From contig NC_083602.1 of NCBI RefSeq assembly GCF_029168945.1, positions 27,267,323-27,331,322 of the forward strand: DNA of 64,000 nt. The letters are read 5' to 3'. The stretch is from Cannabis sativa (lineage: Eukaryota; Streptophyta; Magnoliopsida; Rosales; Cannabaceae). Below are positions 47,028 to 58,900 of this stretch, one piece after another (within the stretch, counting starts at the first letter, position 1; each line of letters begins with the position of its first letter). The notes beneath the pieces are model-generated. The model did not search any database. It was not told the DNA's origin and was given only the letters and a program-made list of their open reading frames with translations. A program made the position numbers and the translations under genes.

Positions 47028-48955
47028 CATGAAACTGTTTTTCCATTCCACACTCATAATGCCTTCACTGTGGAGCATAAAAGTTTCTTCTCTGCATCTG
47101 CTACATATTTTTTCCATAATAATGATCATTTTCTTAATGAATCTTTAATAACACATGTTGCACAACAACCTGTTATTTCCCGGCCTGCACCTACTGCTAT
47201 TGACAGAATTTTGCCTCATAACAGACCCATCAGAACCTCTCATAAACCTTCTTATTTACAAGATTACCATTGTTTTCTTGCTCATACTAATTCTGTTAAA
47301 GTATTGCAGGAGCCTTCAAAAGTTACGCCTTATTCTCTCTCACAGGTTGTGGATTATAACAGACTTTCACCTACTTTTCGAGCAGTTATTTTGGCCATTT
47401 ATAGTCACTATGAACCTAAGTTTCTCAATCAAGCTAAGGTGATCCATTATGGGACTATGCTATGGATTGTGAGACTGATGCTCTTGAGAGAAACCACAAT
47501 TGGATCATTGTTTCTTTACCAACTGAACACCATGCTATGTGGTGTAGATGGGTTTATAAGATCATATACAATGCTAATGGATCTGTAGAGCGATGCAAAG
47601 CAAGACTTGTGGCTAAGGGATATAATCAACAAGAAAGTGTGGATTATATTGATACCTTTTCTCCTGTTACCAAGTTGGTAACTGTCAAACTTATGCTTGC
47701 CCTTGCAGTAATAAATGGATAGTATTTACATCAACTTGATGTCAATAATGTATTCTTGCATGGAGATCTCCATGAAGAAGTGTATATGACTCTACCTCCT
47801 GGGTATAATCCTAAGAGAGAGTTTCCACCAAATGTTGTATGCAAACTTAAAAAATCTCTATATGGATTAAAGCAAGCATCAAGGCAATGGTTTGCAAAAT
47901 TTTCTAGTGCTTTGGTTGAGGAAGGGTTCTATCATTCAACCACAGATTATTCATTGTTTATGAGGCACAGTCGAGACAACTTCATCATCCTTCTTATATA
48001 TGTTGATGGTGTTATCTTGGCAGGTAATAATCTGGTTGAGATGGAGGCTCTTAAAGTTCAATTGAACAATAAATTTCAACTTAAAGATCTTGGAGATCTT
48101 AAGTGTTTCATTGGATTAGAAGTTGCTAGATCTCCTAAGGGAATCATTATATCTCAAAGGCATTATACTTTGGAAATGTTAGAGGATCTTAGTCATTTGG
48201 GGTGTAAGCCAGTGAATACTCCTATGGAAGCTAACCTGAAATTAAGTCAAGATGAAGAAGACAGATTGGCTGATCGTAAACTTTATAGAAGGACGATTGG
48301 GAAACTGCAATATTTGACCATTACAAGGTTGTATATATCTTTTTCGGTCAACAAATTAAGCCAATTCCTGGTTACTCCCAAATCTAGACATATGAAGGCT
48401 GTTGAGAGGGTCCTTCAATATGTCAAGAATTGCCCTGGCCAAGGATTATTCTTCCCTGCTACATCAGAGATTCAACTTAAAGCCTACACAATTGCAGATT
48501 GGGGTGCTTGTCCTGATACTAGAAGGTCCACTACGGGATTTTGTATTTTTCTTGGAAAATCTCTGATTTCTTGGAAGAGTAAAAGGCAACATGTTGTTTC
48601 TAGATCCTCACCTGAAGCCGAGTATAGAGCTATGGCAAATACCTCATGTGAGCTTGTTTGGCTGCTATCTGTGCTTAAGGAGTTACGAATCGAACACAAA
48701 GGTCCTGCCTGGCTCTACTGTGACAATAAATCAGCTCAATACATTGCTGGGAATCTGGTTTTTCATGAGAGAACAAAATATATAGAGATTGATTATCATT
48801 TGGTGTGGGAAAAAGTGCAAGAAGGAGTAATTAAAACCAGTTATGTTGGTACTAAAGATAAGCTTGCTGATATATTTACCAAGGAACTTTTTCCTACTCA
48901 ATTTAATGGTTTCAAAGACAAGATGGGATTGATAAGTATTAGTTCTCCATCTTGA
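47028..48955 (+). pseudogene. Copia pol, 3' part: integrase end, reverse transcriptase, RNase H
   Basis: Resumes after the inserted block with HETVFPFHTHNAF. One frame change near 47450 separates it from the RT start ([37 protein letters not shown]). A TAG stands at 47720-47722 after ALAVING. Then a 399-codon open frame runs through HGDLHEEVYMTLPPGY, CKLKKSLYGLKQASRQWF and YVDGVILAG. The RT active site YVDD is changed to YVDG (GAT to GGT, 48007-48009), which should kill catalysis. RNase H (ADWGACPDTRRSTTGFCIF; SSPEAEYRAMANTSCELVW; YCDNKSAQYIA) is complete to the stop, eight bases before the 3' LTR. Confidence 0.9.
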
Positions 48956-48962
48956 GGGGGAG

Positions 48963-49198
48963 TATTAAAATAAGCTTGTTATTTTTCTTTTACTGCCACT
49001 GCTTTAGTGGTTATTTTCAGTTGTATTCTGTTATGTTAGTTTTATTGGTTAGTTGTTCTTTCAACTAACTTTGTACTGTACTCCTCTTGAGCTTGAGCTA
49101 TATAAGGCTCACTCCCTTCTCTGATTCATTAATGAGAAATATACTCTGTTCTTCCTCTTCTCTTTTTTCTCTCGTTTTATGTTTTCTGGTTTGTAATA
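48963..49198 (+). repeat. 3' LTR of Copia element
   Basis: 236 bp, TATTAAAATA...TTGTAATA, TATA box tatataag at 49099-49106. A 12-base insertion (around 49040) accounts for the length difference from the 5' LTR. Confidence 0.92.
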
Positions 49199-49374
49199 AT
49201 ATTAGAATACAATGTCAAATAATGTTGCAGCAAATGTTAAAAAGTTTGTTTATTTTTTTTACGCAAATTAGCATTATGTTTAAATCTTTGTAAATGGTCT
49301 TATATGAGGTAATGGTATGGTCATTCAGGATCACCTCAGCATTGTTATTACGTCTACAACTACTTGGTCTGTTA

Positions 49375-49722
49375 GAGCATCTCTAATGGTAAAAAATTAT
49401 ATGGATGCTTACTTAGCTGGATTGATGAAGTGGTAAAATATTGAGATGCTATACCATTGGAGGGAAAATAATACTATTCTATGAATATTTGTGAATGATA
49501 TACAGTAGCATTGATGCTATTATTATTTTCTTAATAAAAAATTATTGTTGCTAAAAAAATAAATAATAATGTGTGAGATCATAATTATAGTATTTTTGAA
49601 GAGCGCTATGCCATTGGAGTGATTTTAAAAATAAGAGTGCCAAAAATGATGTGGAAGAGAGATAAAATAAAATCTTATATTTTTGGATGATGAGATTTTT
49701 AGCATCCTTATTGAAGATGCTC
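49375..49722. mobile_element. Tourist-like (PIF/Harbinger) MITE
   Basis: Ends GAGCATCTCTAATGG and, inverted, GAGCATCTTCAATAAGG. Duplication TTA at 49372-49374 and 49723-49725. 348 bp, AT-rich, no coding capacity. Confidence 0.78.
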
Positions 49723-49761
49723 TTAGGAAACTTATCTCCCAACGATTGCTGAAAGATCTTA

Positions 49762-50068
49762 GGTGGCGTTTGGTTGGAGGTAGTGAAATGGAATGGGAAG
49801 GAAAGAAAACAATCTTCGTGTCATTCCTTTGTTTGGTTGCATATTAAAGTGTTAGAATGTCATTCCAATAAAATGGCCTTTCCACCATTTTAGTGGAATG
49901 ACTATTTCATTTTGAAATGGAAGAAAATACCATTGCAGTGTATGAGGAGAAAAAATTTAATAATTTTTTTATTAATTTTTTATGCATTTTAAATTTTATT
50001 CCATTCCATTTCTATTCCTATTCTCATTCTCATTCCTATGTTTTCATTCCTTCTAAGCAAACACTACC
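49762..50068. mobile_element. Tourist-like (PIF/Harbinger) MITE
   Basis: Ends GGTGGCGTTTGGTTGGAGG and, inverted, GGTAGTGTTTGCTTAGAAGG. Duplication TTA at 49759-49761 and 50069-50071. 307 bp. The interior has inverted runs of 'ttccattcc' / 'ggaatgg', so it can fold into a long hairpin. Confidence 0.8.
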
Positions 50069-50171
50069 TTAATATTTTGAGAAGTCTCCAAACTGTGCCA
50101 TAGGTTGGATTTTCATCATGTCATCATGGAATCGAAATGCTTATTTGAGATCCTTGCTATCAAGAATAGAA

Positions 50172-50173
<2 letters not shown>

Positions 50174-50203
<30 letters not shown>
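50174..50203. repeat. (TA)n microsatellite
   Basis: About 15 perfect AT dinucleotides. Confidence 0.95.
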
Positions 50204-50206
<3 letters not shown>

Positions 50207-50400
50207 ATCCCTGTACATTCCTATTGTATCTGAAATTTAATATTTAGGCTAATACCTCTCATTAATGATATTCTTCTAATACTCTTTCTTCTTTGAGTTT
50301 TTCCCATTAAGATATTCTAGTGAAATATACAGAAATAGGTTAAAGTGTTAAAAAGAAGCAAATTCGGTGTATATGCATATGATTATTAACATACTTTATT

Positions 50401-50776
50401 GGGTAAATACTATTTTGGACCCTGTGTTTTGTAAAACTTACCAATTGGACTCTCTGTTTTGTTAAATGATAAAATAGACTCTGTATTTTCTAAAATTATA
50501 GAAATAGGACCCTAAACTGATTTTTTGTCAAAATAAAACTTAATAATAATTTGATCTAGAGATGTTATGACAAAATTGATTATATTTTCTGTATCTGTTC
50601 GTGTTAGAAATTTTCTTAAACTTGATTATATTAAAAAAAAAAATAGTTAAAAATTGAGCTCAATATCCTATTTTACTATTTTGGAAAAGATAGGGTCTAT
50701 TTTGTCAATTAATAAAATAGAAAGTCAAATTGATAACTTCTACAAAACACAAAGTCCAAAATGATAGTTATTCTTT
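50401..50776. mobile_element. MITE with ~100 bp terminal inverted repeats
   Basis: The left arm (gggtaaatactattttggac, ccctgtgttttgtaaaactt, ...) is repeated inverted on the right (50660-50776: aaagtccaaaatgatagtta). Arms of roughly 100 bp match with scattered changes; the central 150 bp are unrelated. The exact ends and target duplication are unclear. Long arms would suit a Mutator-like MITE. Confidence 0.65.
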
Positions 50777-50779
50777 TGG

Positions 50780-51438
50780 TTTTAATTAAGATCTATACAA
50801 TTTTCTTAGAAAAAAGGATTATACTATTTAATTTAGGATATATATATTTAACAAGTTATATACTTATTTTCTTTTTAATGAAGGTATATAAATATTTTAA
50901 TATAGTATATTTTTAACATTTTTTTTTTTTGGTTTGTTTAGAGTTGGTATTGTCTAATTATTAATTTAAATAATAATAATAATAATAAAAAAATTAAATT
51001 TAATACAATTTAATTATATTTTTCAAATTTATAAAATTTAATCTAATTTTAAATATATTTATAAGAAATTGTATCTAAATAATTTTATTAAATAATAAAA
51101 TAAATAAATAAGTTTAGATATTTTGAACAATATAACTAATAAATTTGTTATAAATTATAATTAATTAATTGAATTAATATCGAATTTAAATTTAAATTAA
51201 GATTTACATAAAAAAATAATTATTTAATTTTATTGATACTTTTAAATAATTATATAAGTTATATTTGATAAATAAGTTAAATTTAAATATTAAAAATTAT
51301 TTATAAAAAACAAAAGACAATTATTTAATTGATTTAAGAGTGTTTATTTTAACATAGTAATTAATATAAAAAATAAATTAAAACAATAGCAATTAATCGA
51401 CTTTTTGTATTCAATTTTCAATGTCGTAAATAATATAA
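50780..51438. other. AT-rich spacer, no gene
   Basis: Low-complexity A/T DNA with (aat)n at 50970-50990. I see no gene. Confidence 0.6.
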
Positions 51439-51850
51439 AAAAATCATGGAAAATTTTCACAATTGCACTATAATAGGAAAAACTTAACAAATATACGGTT
51501 ACACCCCAAATTACAACTTATATACGGTAAGTGTAATCTAAATTACATAAAATACGGTGTTAGCTTCTTCAACACCATTGATGCTCCCCGACTGAAAAAA
51601 AACAGCAGAGCATCCATTGATGCTCTACAAAGCTTGCTGAAACAAAGATTCAACAACATTTCGCTGAAAAATCAACAAAGAACCTTCCTACTCTAACAAT
51701 CAAACCCACAGAAACAAAAAAAAAAACATCAACAGATGTGAATTCAACAAAATTACTTACAGAGAGGTATCAACGATTCTATACTATAATCTCATCAATA
51801 ACTGAGGTATCAACACTCCTTCTTCTAAAATTGAAATTTGAATGTTGCAG

Positions 51851-52217
51851 AACATTCAATAAATATACGAGACATTGTTGATCGGAGCTCCCTAGTGAAT
51901 TCAAATTCAAATTGAAACAGGTATTAAATTAACAACCAATCCATAAACTTTGAAATAAAAACATTCGCATACCAAAAAATATAATTGTTATTTGATTGTT
52001 GCAGATCGTATTACAAATGAATTGACAAAATTGAGGATCGCAGCTCCCTATTAATCCAAAAAGGTATGAAAAAACAGAGTAAAGAAACACACCATTAACA
52101 GACAAATATTTATACTTAAAAGCATAAACTTGTTTTTAAATTGTTGCAGATCATATAAGGATGAGTTGAAAATCGTTGATCGGAGCTCCCAATCAAATCC
52201 AAACATACAATAACAAG
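51851..52217 (+). repeat. Three tandem exon-like leader units in MULE
   Basis: Three related units, 51851-51920, 52005-52063 and 52150-52217, each follow ttgcag-type acceptor sites (ttgttgcag or atgttgcag) and end at a possible donor (cag/gtatt, aag/gtatg, aag/gtatt). Each shares the core gttgatcggagctccc or ggatcgcagctccc, and the period is about 150 bp. They read like duplicated short non-coding exons in the 5' leader of the transposase gene. Confidence 0.6.
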
Positions 52218-52886
52218 GTATTGCATTACTTCTGATGATTGCATGTTAACGATTGAAACATTTGATTCACAAAAGTTTCAAAAAATAACAGTGAATAATT
52301 ATTGTTGTTTTATTGTTTAATTAATGTAAATCAATTAAATAATCAACATGTTGAAGAATAAAACAAAAAATGAAGATAAATAGGTACATTCAACTTGAAA
52401 TTAAAAGAAAAATGTTGATTTATTGTTAATAATTTGGTATGACAATTATTTTCTTCACTACCTATATGTTATTATAAATTCTGTTTTGATAAAAACATAA
52501 TATTGCATTTAAAAAAAAAAAATTATTGTTCATTTATTGGTTAAAACATGTAATTCAAATGTTTTTGTATATGAAAAAAACAATAAAAATACATAAAAAA
52601 ACCCACAATTTGGTAAATGATTCTTTAATGTTTCTATTATTCACTAATTTAAAAACAAATTAAAAAAAATAAAGATTCATATATATTCAAACAAATAAAA
52701 TTGTTGATTTAATGTTAATAATAAACTGTTTGTCTTAAGAGCCTGTTAGTAGTTTTAAAACCTGGTGTGGAAAAAAGAATATAATATTTAATTTTTTAAA
52801 AATGTTAATTTATTGTTTAATTATTGTTGCTTAACTGTTATCCTACATTAAAAATAGAATTTAATGGACATACTGTTGAATTGCAG

Positions 52887-55261
52887 ACAAAATAGCATCA
52901 ATACTTGTACTAGTTCAAAGCAATGGACATTGGGATGAGAACAACCAGTACACTGATTTTGAAGCTATTGGAATATGCATCCAAAAAAATTGCAAGTATA
53001 CAGAACTAGTGGACAGACTGATGAAAAAACATAACTGCAACAGAAATTCAAGTACCCTACAAATGTAGTTTCAGATACAGTCTGGATATCCAGCATTAAA
53101 GATCACAGATGATGAAAGCCTGGAGTTTTACTTGCAGTTGAAATCAACAGAACGAGACCTGACAAAACATCCTTTGTGCATAAATATACTCCCCAACACA
53201 ACAACAACATCACAAATTCCTTTTTTTACAAAGGTTGACAAAGAAAATGAAGTCCACATGCTTGAATATGAAAGTCAATCAGGGGGAACACCAACACATC
53301 AACAACAAGAAAACCAAAAAGCAGATAATGATGAATTTGACTTTCTTGACTATGCTAAGATAATTGCTGCAGAAATGATGGCTCAACTAACAAGACAGAC
53401 AAAGGATGAACAAGAAAGCAACGATGAAGAAGCACTTGTCATCACAGATAAACATCATCCAGAAATTGAGAAAGGGCAAATGTACAAAGATCAGGAAACT
53501 TTGAAGAACATACTCAACTACTTTGCAATAAAACAACAATTTCAGTACAAGGTGAAAAAATCTTGCACAAAGGAATTTCAAATTGAGTGTTTGGATAAAG
53601 ATTTCAAATGGTCACTAAGAGCTTCAAGGAATGGGGCAACAGAGAATTTCATAATAAGAAAATACAATGAAAAACACACTTGCTCACTAAGCATCAGATT
53701 TGGAGATCAAAGGCAAGCATCAGCAAAAATAATAGGGGACTATGTTAAATACAAGTTTTTGAACATAAAGACAACAGCTACACCAACAGATATCAGATTT
53801 GAGATGAATGACAAATATGGGATACAAATGAATTACATGAAGGCATGGAGGAGTAGGGAACATGCTCTAAACATAGTTAGAGGAAAAGCAAAGGAGTCTT
53901 ATCAGTTGCTGCCTAGCTATTTCTATATGCTCCAAAAAACAAACCCCGGTTCTGTAGTGCACATTGAAACTGAAGTAAACAACAACTTCTTGTTTTGCTT
54001 CATGGCACGAAATGCTTCACTAAAAGAATGGGAAAAATACAGACCTATAATAGTAGTCGACGGAACATTTCTTAAAGCTACATATGGGGGAACACTACTA
54101 ACAGCTAGTGCACAAGATGCAGCAAGTAAAATATTCCTATAAGCTTTTTGTGTCGCAGATTCCGAAAATGATCTATCATGGGAATGGTTCTTTGAAAAAT
54201 TAAGAGCAACATTTGGTGTTAGACAAGAACAGTGTGTTATATCTGATAGACATGAAAGTATAATAAAGGCAGCTCAACAAGTCTTCCCTAAAATACAACA
54301 TGGATATTATGTGTACCACCTACTCAACAACCTGAAAACAACATTCAAGAAAAATGCAAGGTTCTTCGAAAAGCCATTTTTTCGTGTAGCCAAGGCCTAC
54401 ACTGCTAAAAAATTCGAATATCACATGAGAGAGCTCGATGCCTTAGACAAACGAGTTCGACCTTATCTACAAAAAATTGGATATGATAAATGGTCAAGGT
54501 TGTATTCCAAACACAAAAGATACAGTACAATGACATCCAATGTTGCTGAATAATTGAATGCAGCAAACCTGGCCGCTAGAGAACTCCCAATAACAACACT
54601 CATGGAAGCTCTGAGGACTTTAATCCAGAAATGGACATGCAAAAACAGGAAAATGGCTCAAGGAACATTCACAAAATTGACTCCACTTGCAGAGATGAAG
54701 ATGAAGGGCAACTACAAAACTTCTTTGAAATTAAAGGTACACGATTTTTCTAGAATTATATTTCATAATGTTGAACTAATTTTTAATTTCTATTATTTTA
54801 ACAAACAATATACACAACAAATTTGTTCTCAGGTTAGAGCATCAAATGAACACATATTTGAAGTGTACAAAGTAAAAAGATCATGGGTTGTGAATCTAGA
54901 ACAAAAAACATGCACATGCAATAGGTTTCAAATAGATGAAATGCCATGTGCGCATGCCTTAGTAGTGATGAAAGAGATGTATCTTGACCCACAAAATTAC
55001 TGTTCAGATTACTACAGCACAAAGAACTGGCTCGAAACCTATGAAGCAACTGTATATCCAGTAGGAAATCAAAGCAGTTGGGACATTCCTCAAGAAATCA
55101 AGGATATTGAAATATTGCCACCACTTGAAAGGGTAAAAGCGGGAAAACCAAAGAAGAAAAGAACGAGACCTAGTTGGGAGACCAAGACACAAATCAAATG
55201 CACCAAATGTGGAAGAAAAGGACACAACAGGAGGACATGCAACAACCCAAGTATAAACTGA
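52887..55261 (+). pseudogene. MULE transposase (MuDR type) with three in-frame stops
   Basis: One frame runs from a probable acceptor (ttgcag, 52881-52886) to TGA after NNPSIN. It is interrupted by TAG 53066, TAA 54140 and TAA 54551. The N-terminal part (LVQSNGHWDENNQYTDFEAI) resembles the PB1-like start of MULE transposases. The DNA-binding domain (KGQMYKDQETLKNILNYFAI ... KWSLRASRNG ... CSLSIRFGDQRQAS) is followed by the MULE DDE core: VVDGTF (D at 54059-54061), ISDRHESI (D 54245-54247) and SNVAE (E 54548-54550). Next come a SWIM zinc finger (CTCNRFQIDEMPCAHAL) and a CCHC knuckle (CTKCGRKGHNRRTC). A 96-bp intron (54737-54832) is in phase and open. The exact start codon is unresolved. The transposase cuts and moves the element. 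Confidence 0.9.
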
Positions 55262-55914
55262 AAAACAACAGCAGCTACATAACATTACAGCAACATAAAT
55301 ACAACATAAATAGAACATTTTTACAGATACAAAAAGAAAAAAAATAAGGAATTTTAAATAATGATTGCTATTGAGATGATTAGCTTTGAATTTGGTTTCT
55401 ATTGAATAAAAGAACTCAGGAATACATTTTAACTGAATCGGTTTGATAATGGAATGTTTAGTTTTGAATTCATAGAATGGCAAAAGTAAAGTTGTAAACT
55501 ATTAAAACATATAGAAATTGGTTGATGTATAAAAATACATTTGAAAACAGATGTACATGTTGATTCTTTTGTCTTACCATTGTATAAAAAATGTTAATAA
55601 TCATTTGAAATACAAAGAAAAATAATAATAATAATAAAATCAATATCACACCTGTATATAATATCAACATTATATAGAATATAAAGATTCAGTAATGAAC
55701 CAACATTGTTGTGTAATTTAGGCTAACAACACATAAAAAAAAAACATAAAAATAGCTATAAGCAATACACCAACAACTGCTTTAAGTTCTGGCTAAACAA
55801 CATAAAAAAAAAAACCAAACACATAGAGAAGCCTACAACAAAATATCAATGTATTATATCATATCCTAGCTAAACAACAAAAGATAAACATAGAGTAATT
55901 TTCTTGAATTCAAA
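55262..55914. other. Spacer between convergent MULE genes
   Basis: A-rich on the plus strand with many 'aacaacataaaa' stretches. It should hold the 3' ends of both transcripts. I see no gene. Confidence 0.6.
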
Positions 55915-58900
55915 TCACTTCTCTTTTGCCCCCGCTTTCCCTTTAGCTTTTGCCTTCGTCTTCTTTGGAGATTTAGGTGGGCTTTCTGGCTCACTTTCAA
56001 CATTGTGAATCTGTTTCATAAGTCCAAACTTGTATAGCAACACAGAAAGCCTAAGGCGATACTCCTCAACATCGAAGTCAGCTGAAATATTCTTTCCTTC
56101 AATGAAATACTCAGCAAAAGCAGCAACAAACACACCACAATCACTAGAAACAACAACAAACAAAAAATCAATGTTAGATATGTTAAATTAACATAAAAAC
56201 AACAAAAATATAACATTCGTACTTATCCACTTGTTCAGGAAGTACGTCAGCATTGACAATAGGGAAAGGTGCAACAGGATTCACAGATGCTGGTAAGGTA
56301 TAAGGAAGCTCATCATAAACACCCAGCATAGAGAAAAACAATGGCAACATGACAGAATAAGGTTCCAAAGCAAGCAAAGAAGAAGCCGCATACTTCGGTG
56401 TCCTTAGAGAATTATACAAATATATAATTCTAGACTTCATGTCAAGCCTACCCATAACCCAATGACTAACAGTCTTTATGTGCACCAACAACAACACATG
56501 GTCAGCCTGACTCCAACGTGTACCACATCGAAGAAGTTTACCCTTTATGAAATGAGCAATTTTTTGCTTGGAATGAACAAGAGACATTTGTTCATTCATA
56601 CTTACATACTTCTCATGCAATGACCTGATGCTACTATTGAAATAGCAATCTGTAGTTGTGATCTTCATGTTTGTTGCAGTAGAATACTTAGCTTTCTTTC
56701 TCAAATAATAAAAAATCACATCCATATGCTGAAAAAAATTGAAAAAATGAATAAACATAAACAATACTGACAAAAAACATAAAAACAACAAAAAAACAAC
56801 ACAAAACTTACAGAATCACTAAGAAACTGATCACAATGAAGCAACGAGTGAAACCGCATCTTTCGCTGAACATACTCACAACCAAAATCAAAACCTGGCT
56901 CAATCTTATTATCAACAGGACCAAAATATACAGAATGACCATTCAAATCCTTCCTATAAACATAAAAACAAACAAAAAAAATTAATAGAAAATCACATGT
57001 ATAAAAAAATAAATCTTATAGACAACTAATATAAAAATAAACATAAAAGTAACATACGTCGGTCTCTTAAGCAAACCAGATTTGAACCAAGCATCAAAGG
57101 CTTTCTCATCTTCATCATTGACATCCTCTACAACAGAATGATCCAAAACACATAAACCTTTAACCATACTTTTAACAACAGCAGCCTTAGATGATGAACT
57201 CAACTGCTGTGCATAAGGACACTGCAAATGTAAGCCAGGCTTTGGTATTCTCCTCTCAACAGGAGGAGTGATCTCATCAATATTAAATAAATTATCAACG
57301 ACAACATTAAGCTCAGCCGCCAAATCCTAAATAAAAGAAATAGATAAAAAAAAATACATCTTTTAGAAAAATAATATATTTATACATAAACAAAACGATG
57401 AGGTAAAAAAGTTACCACATTAGCAGAAGTGGTTGATTGTGGATCATATGGAATCAAAGCAGATGATTGCTACAAAAGAAGCAAATAACAACATTACAAC
57501 AAGAAAATAACAACACATAAACAATTAAATAATTAAATGAATAAAAAAATAAAATACCTGAAATTTTGCAACAGCTTTCAAACCAGCCATAACAGCATCA
57601 TCATCCTCAACAGGAAGCTGGCTATAACCTTTGAAAAAATCAGCATCATCATTTTCTTTTTTCTCATCGTTAAAACAATCTTTTGGTACGTCACTAACAT
57701 GATCCAGATCATTAATGACACCTTCATTATCATTTTCTCGTCCTGAGAAACATCCTCATCCACACCCCCTTCCTTCTCTTCATTCACATCCTTTCCGTTA
57801 TCACCCTCTTCATCCTCATTCGCACCCTCATCAGTCTCACTCTCTTCACTATCACCATCATCATCTTCCAATTCATCCTCATCCTCACGAGAAGCCTCCT
57901 CAATCTCAACATCTTCATCATTATCGTATTCCTTTACATCAGGAGAATCCTTCACATAAAAAAAGAAATATAAAAAATAAATATTGATAATTAAACAATA
58001 ATTAAAAGTATAATAACAAATTACAAACAAACCTTGGGAGGAGGTCTTGACAACAACTTGTCAATTTTTTTATGTACAGATTCCAAAGAATGCATCATAC
58101 TCTTAAAATGTTATTTTAAAATGACAAATTCAGCAGAGAATGCTTCCTGCTTGGCAGAAATATCTGCCAATCTCCTATGAAAATCAGAAAATTTAAGAGA
58201 TGAACTATTTTTGTCAACAGAACCTTGACTACCAACATCATCAATCTGAACAAATTTCCCTTTCCCCATGCCATCTATATTCTTATCCACAAAGAATCCA
58301 TCTAAATATAACCTCAATGATTCCTCCTCGATTGGGAGCAAATTCTTGACCTTAAGCTGCAACAAACATAAAACATGAAATAAAACATTAAAAAACACAA
58401 AAAATAAACATACCATTAACATTGAAATCGAACTCTTAAAAATAAATACCATAGAAAGAGATACATTGAAGATTGAATTCTTGAACTCTTTAACAGAAAG
58501 AGCAGAATCATTGGACCAGTTAAGAATTCTAGGAATACGATCATGCAATTTAGAACAATGAATGCCATCAATGTAAGGACAACATTCATTGAACCAAACT
58601 TGAAAAACATAGGCCAAACCTCTCAACCTATAAAAACCAATTCTCTCACCATTATCAACTTTATTTATTTTCACAAGATTCTTTGATATCGCATTCCTTA
58701 CCGAATTAAGAAATAAAGAATAAGACTCTTTGCCCCCAAGCATATTCATTAAACCTCCCACTATCAATAATATCCAACTCTAAATCAGATACTTTTTTAG
58801 AGTCTGAATCACTTAAGACAAAACATTGAACAAAGTACAAAACAGCAACTTTCAATGCAAGCTCATCATCATCACCAAACCTTTTACCAATAAAAGTGTT

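Larger units (their letters stand above)
32820..49198 (+). mobile_element. Ty1/copia retrotransposon with TA...TA LTR ends
   Basis: Short LTRs (224 and 236 bp) begin TATTRAAATA and end TTTGTAATA instead of TG...CA. Perfect duplication ATATT at 32815-32819 and 49199-49203. The initiator-Met primer site follows the 5' LTR without a gap, and a purine tract (gagggggag, 48954-48962) precedes the 3' LTR. Domain order is gag, PR, INT, RT, RNase H, as in Copia. An 11.6 kb block (35429-47022) was inserted within integrase. Several stops, frame changes and a mutated RT active site make it inactive. Confidence 0.93.

Noticed and set aside
54737..54832. Continuous 235-codon frame as a true uninterrupted exon of the transposase
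   Set aside because: This 96-bp stretch has GT...AG borders and encodes an aromatic, Asn-rich insert between conserved blocks; a phase-0 intron fits better.
57715..57987. His/Pro-rich frame on the plus strand
   Set aside because: It is the antisense of the acidic Asp/Glu linker of the Ulp1-like gene.
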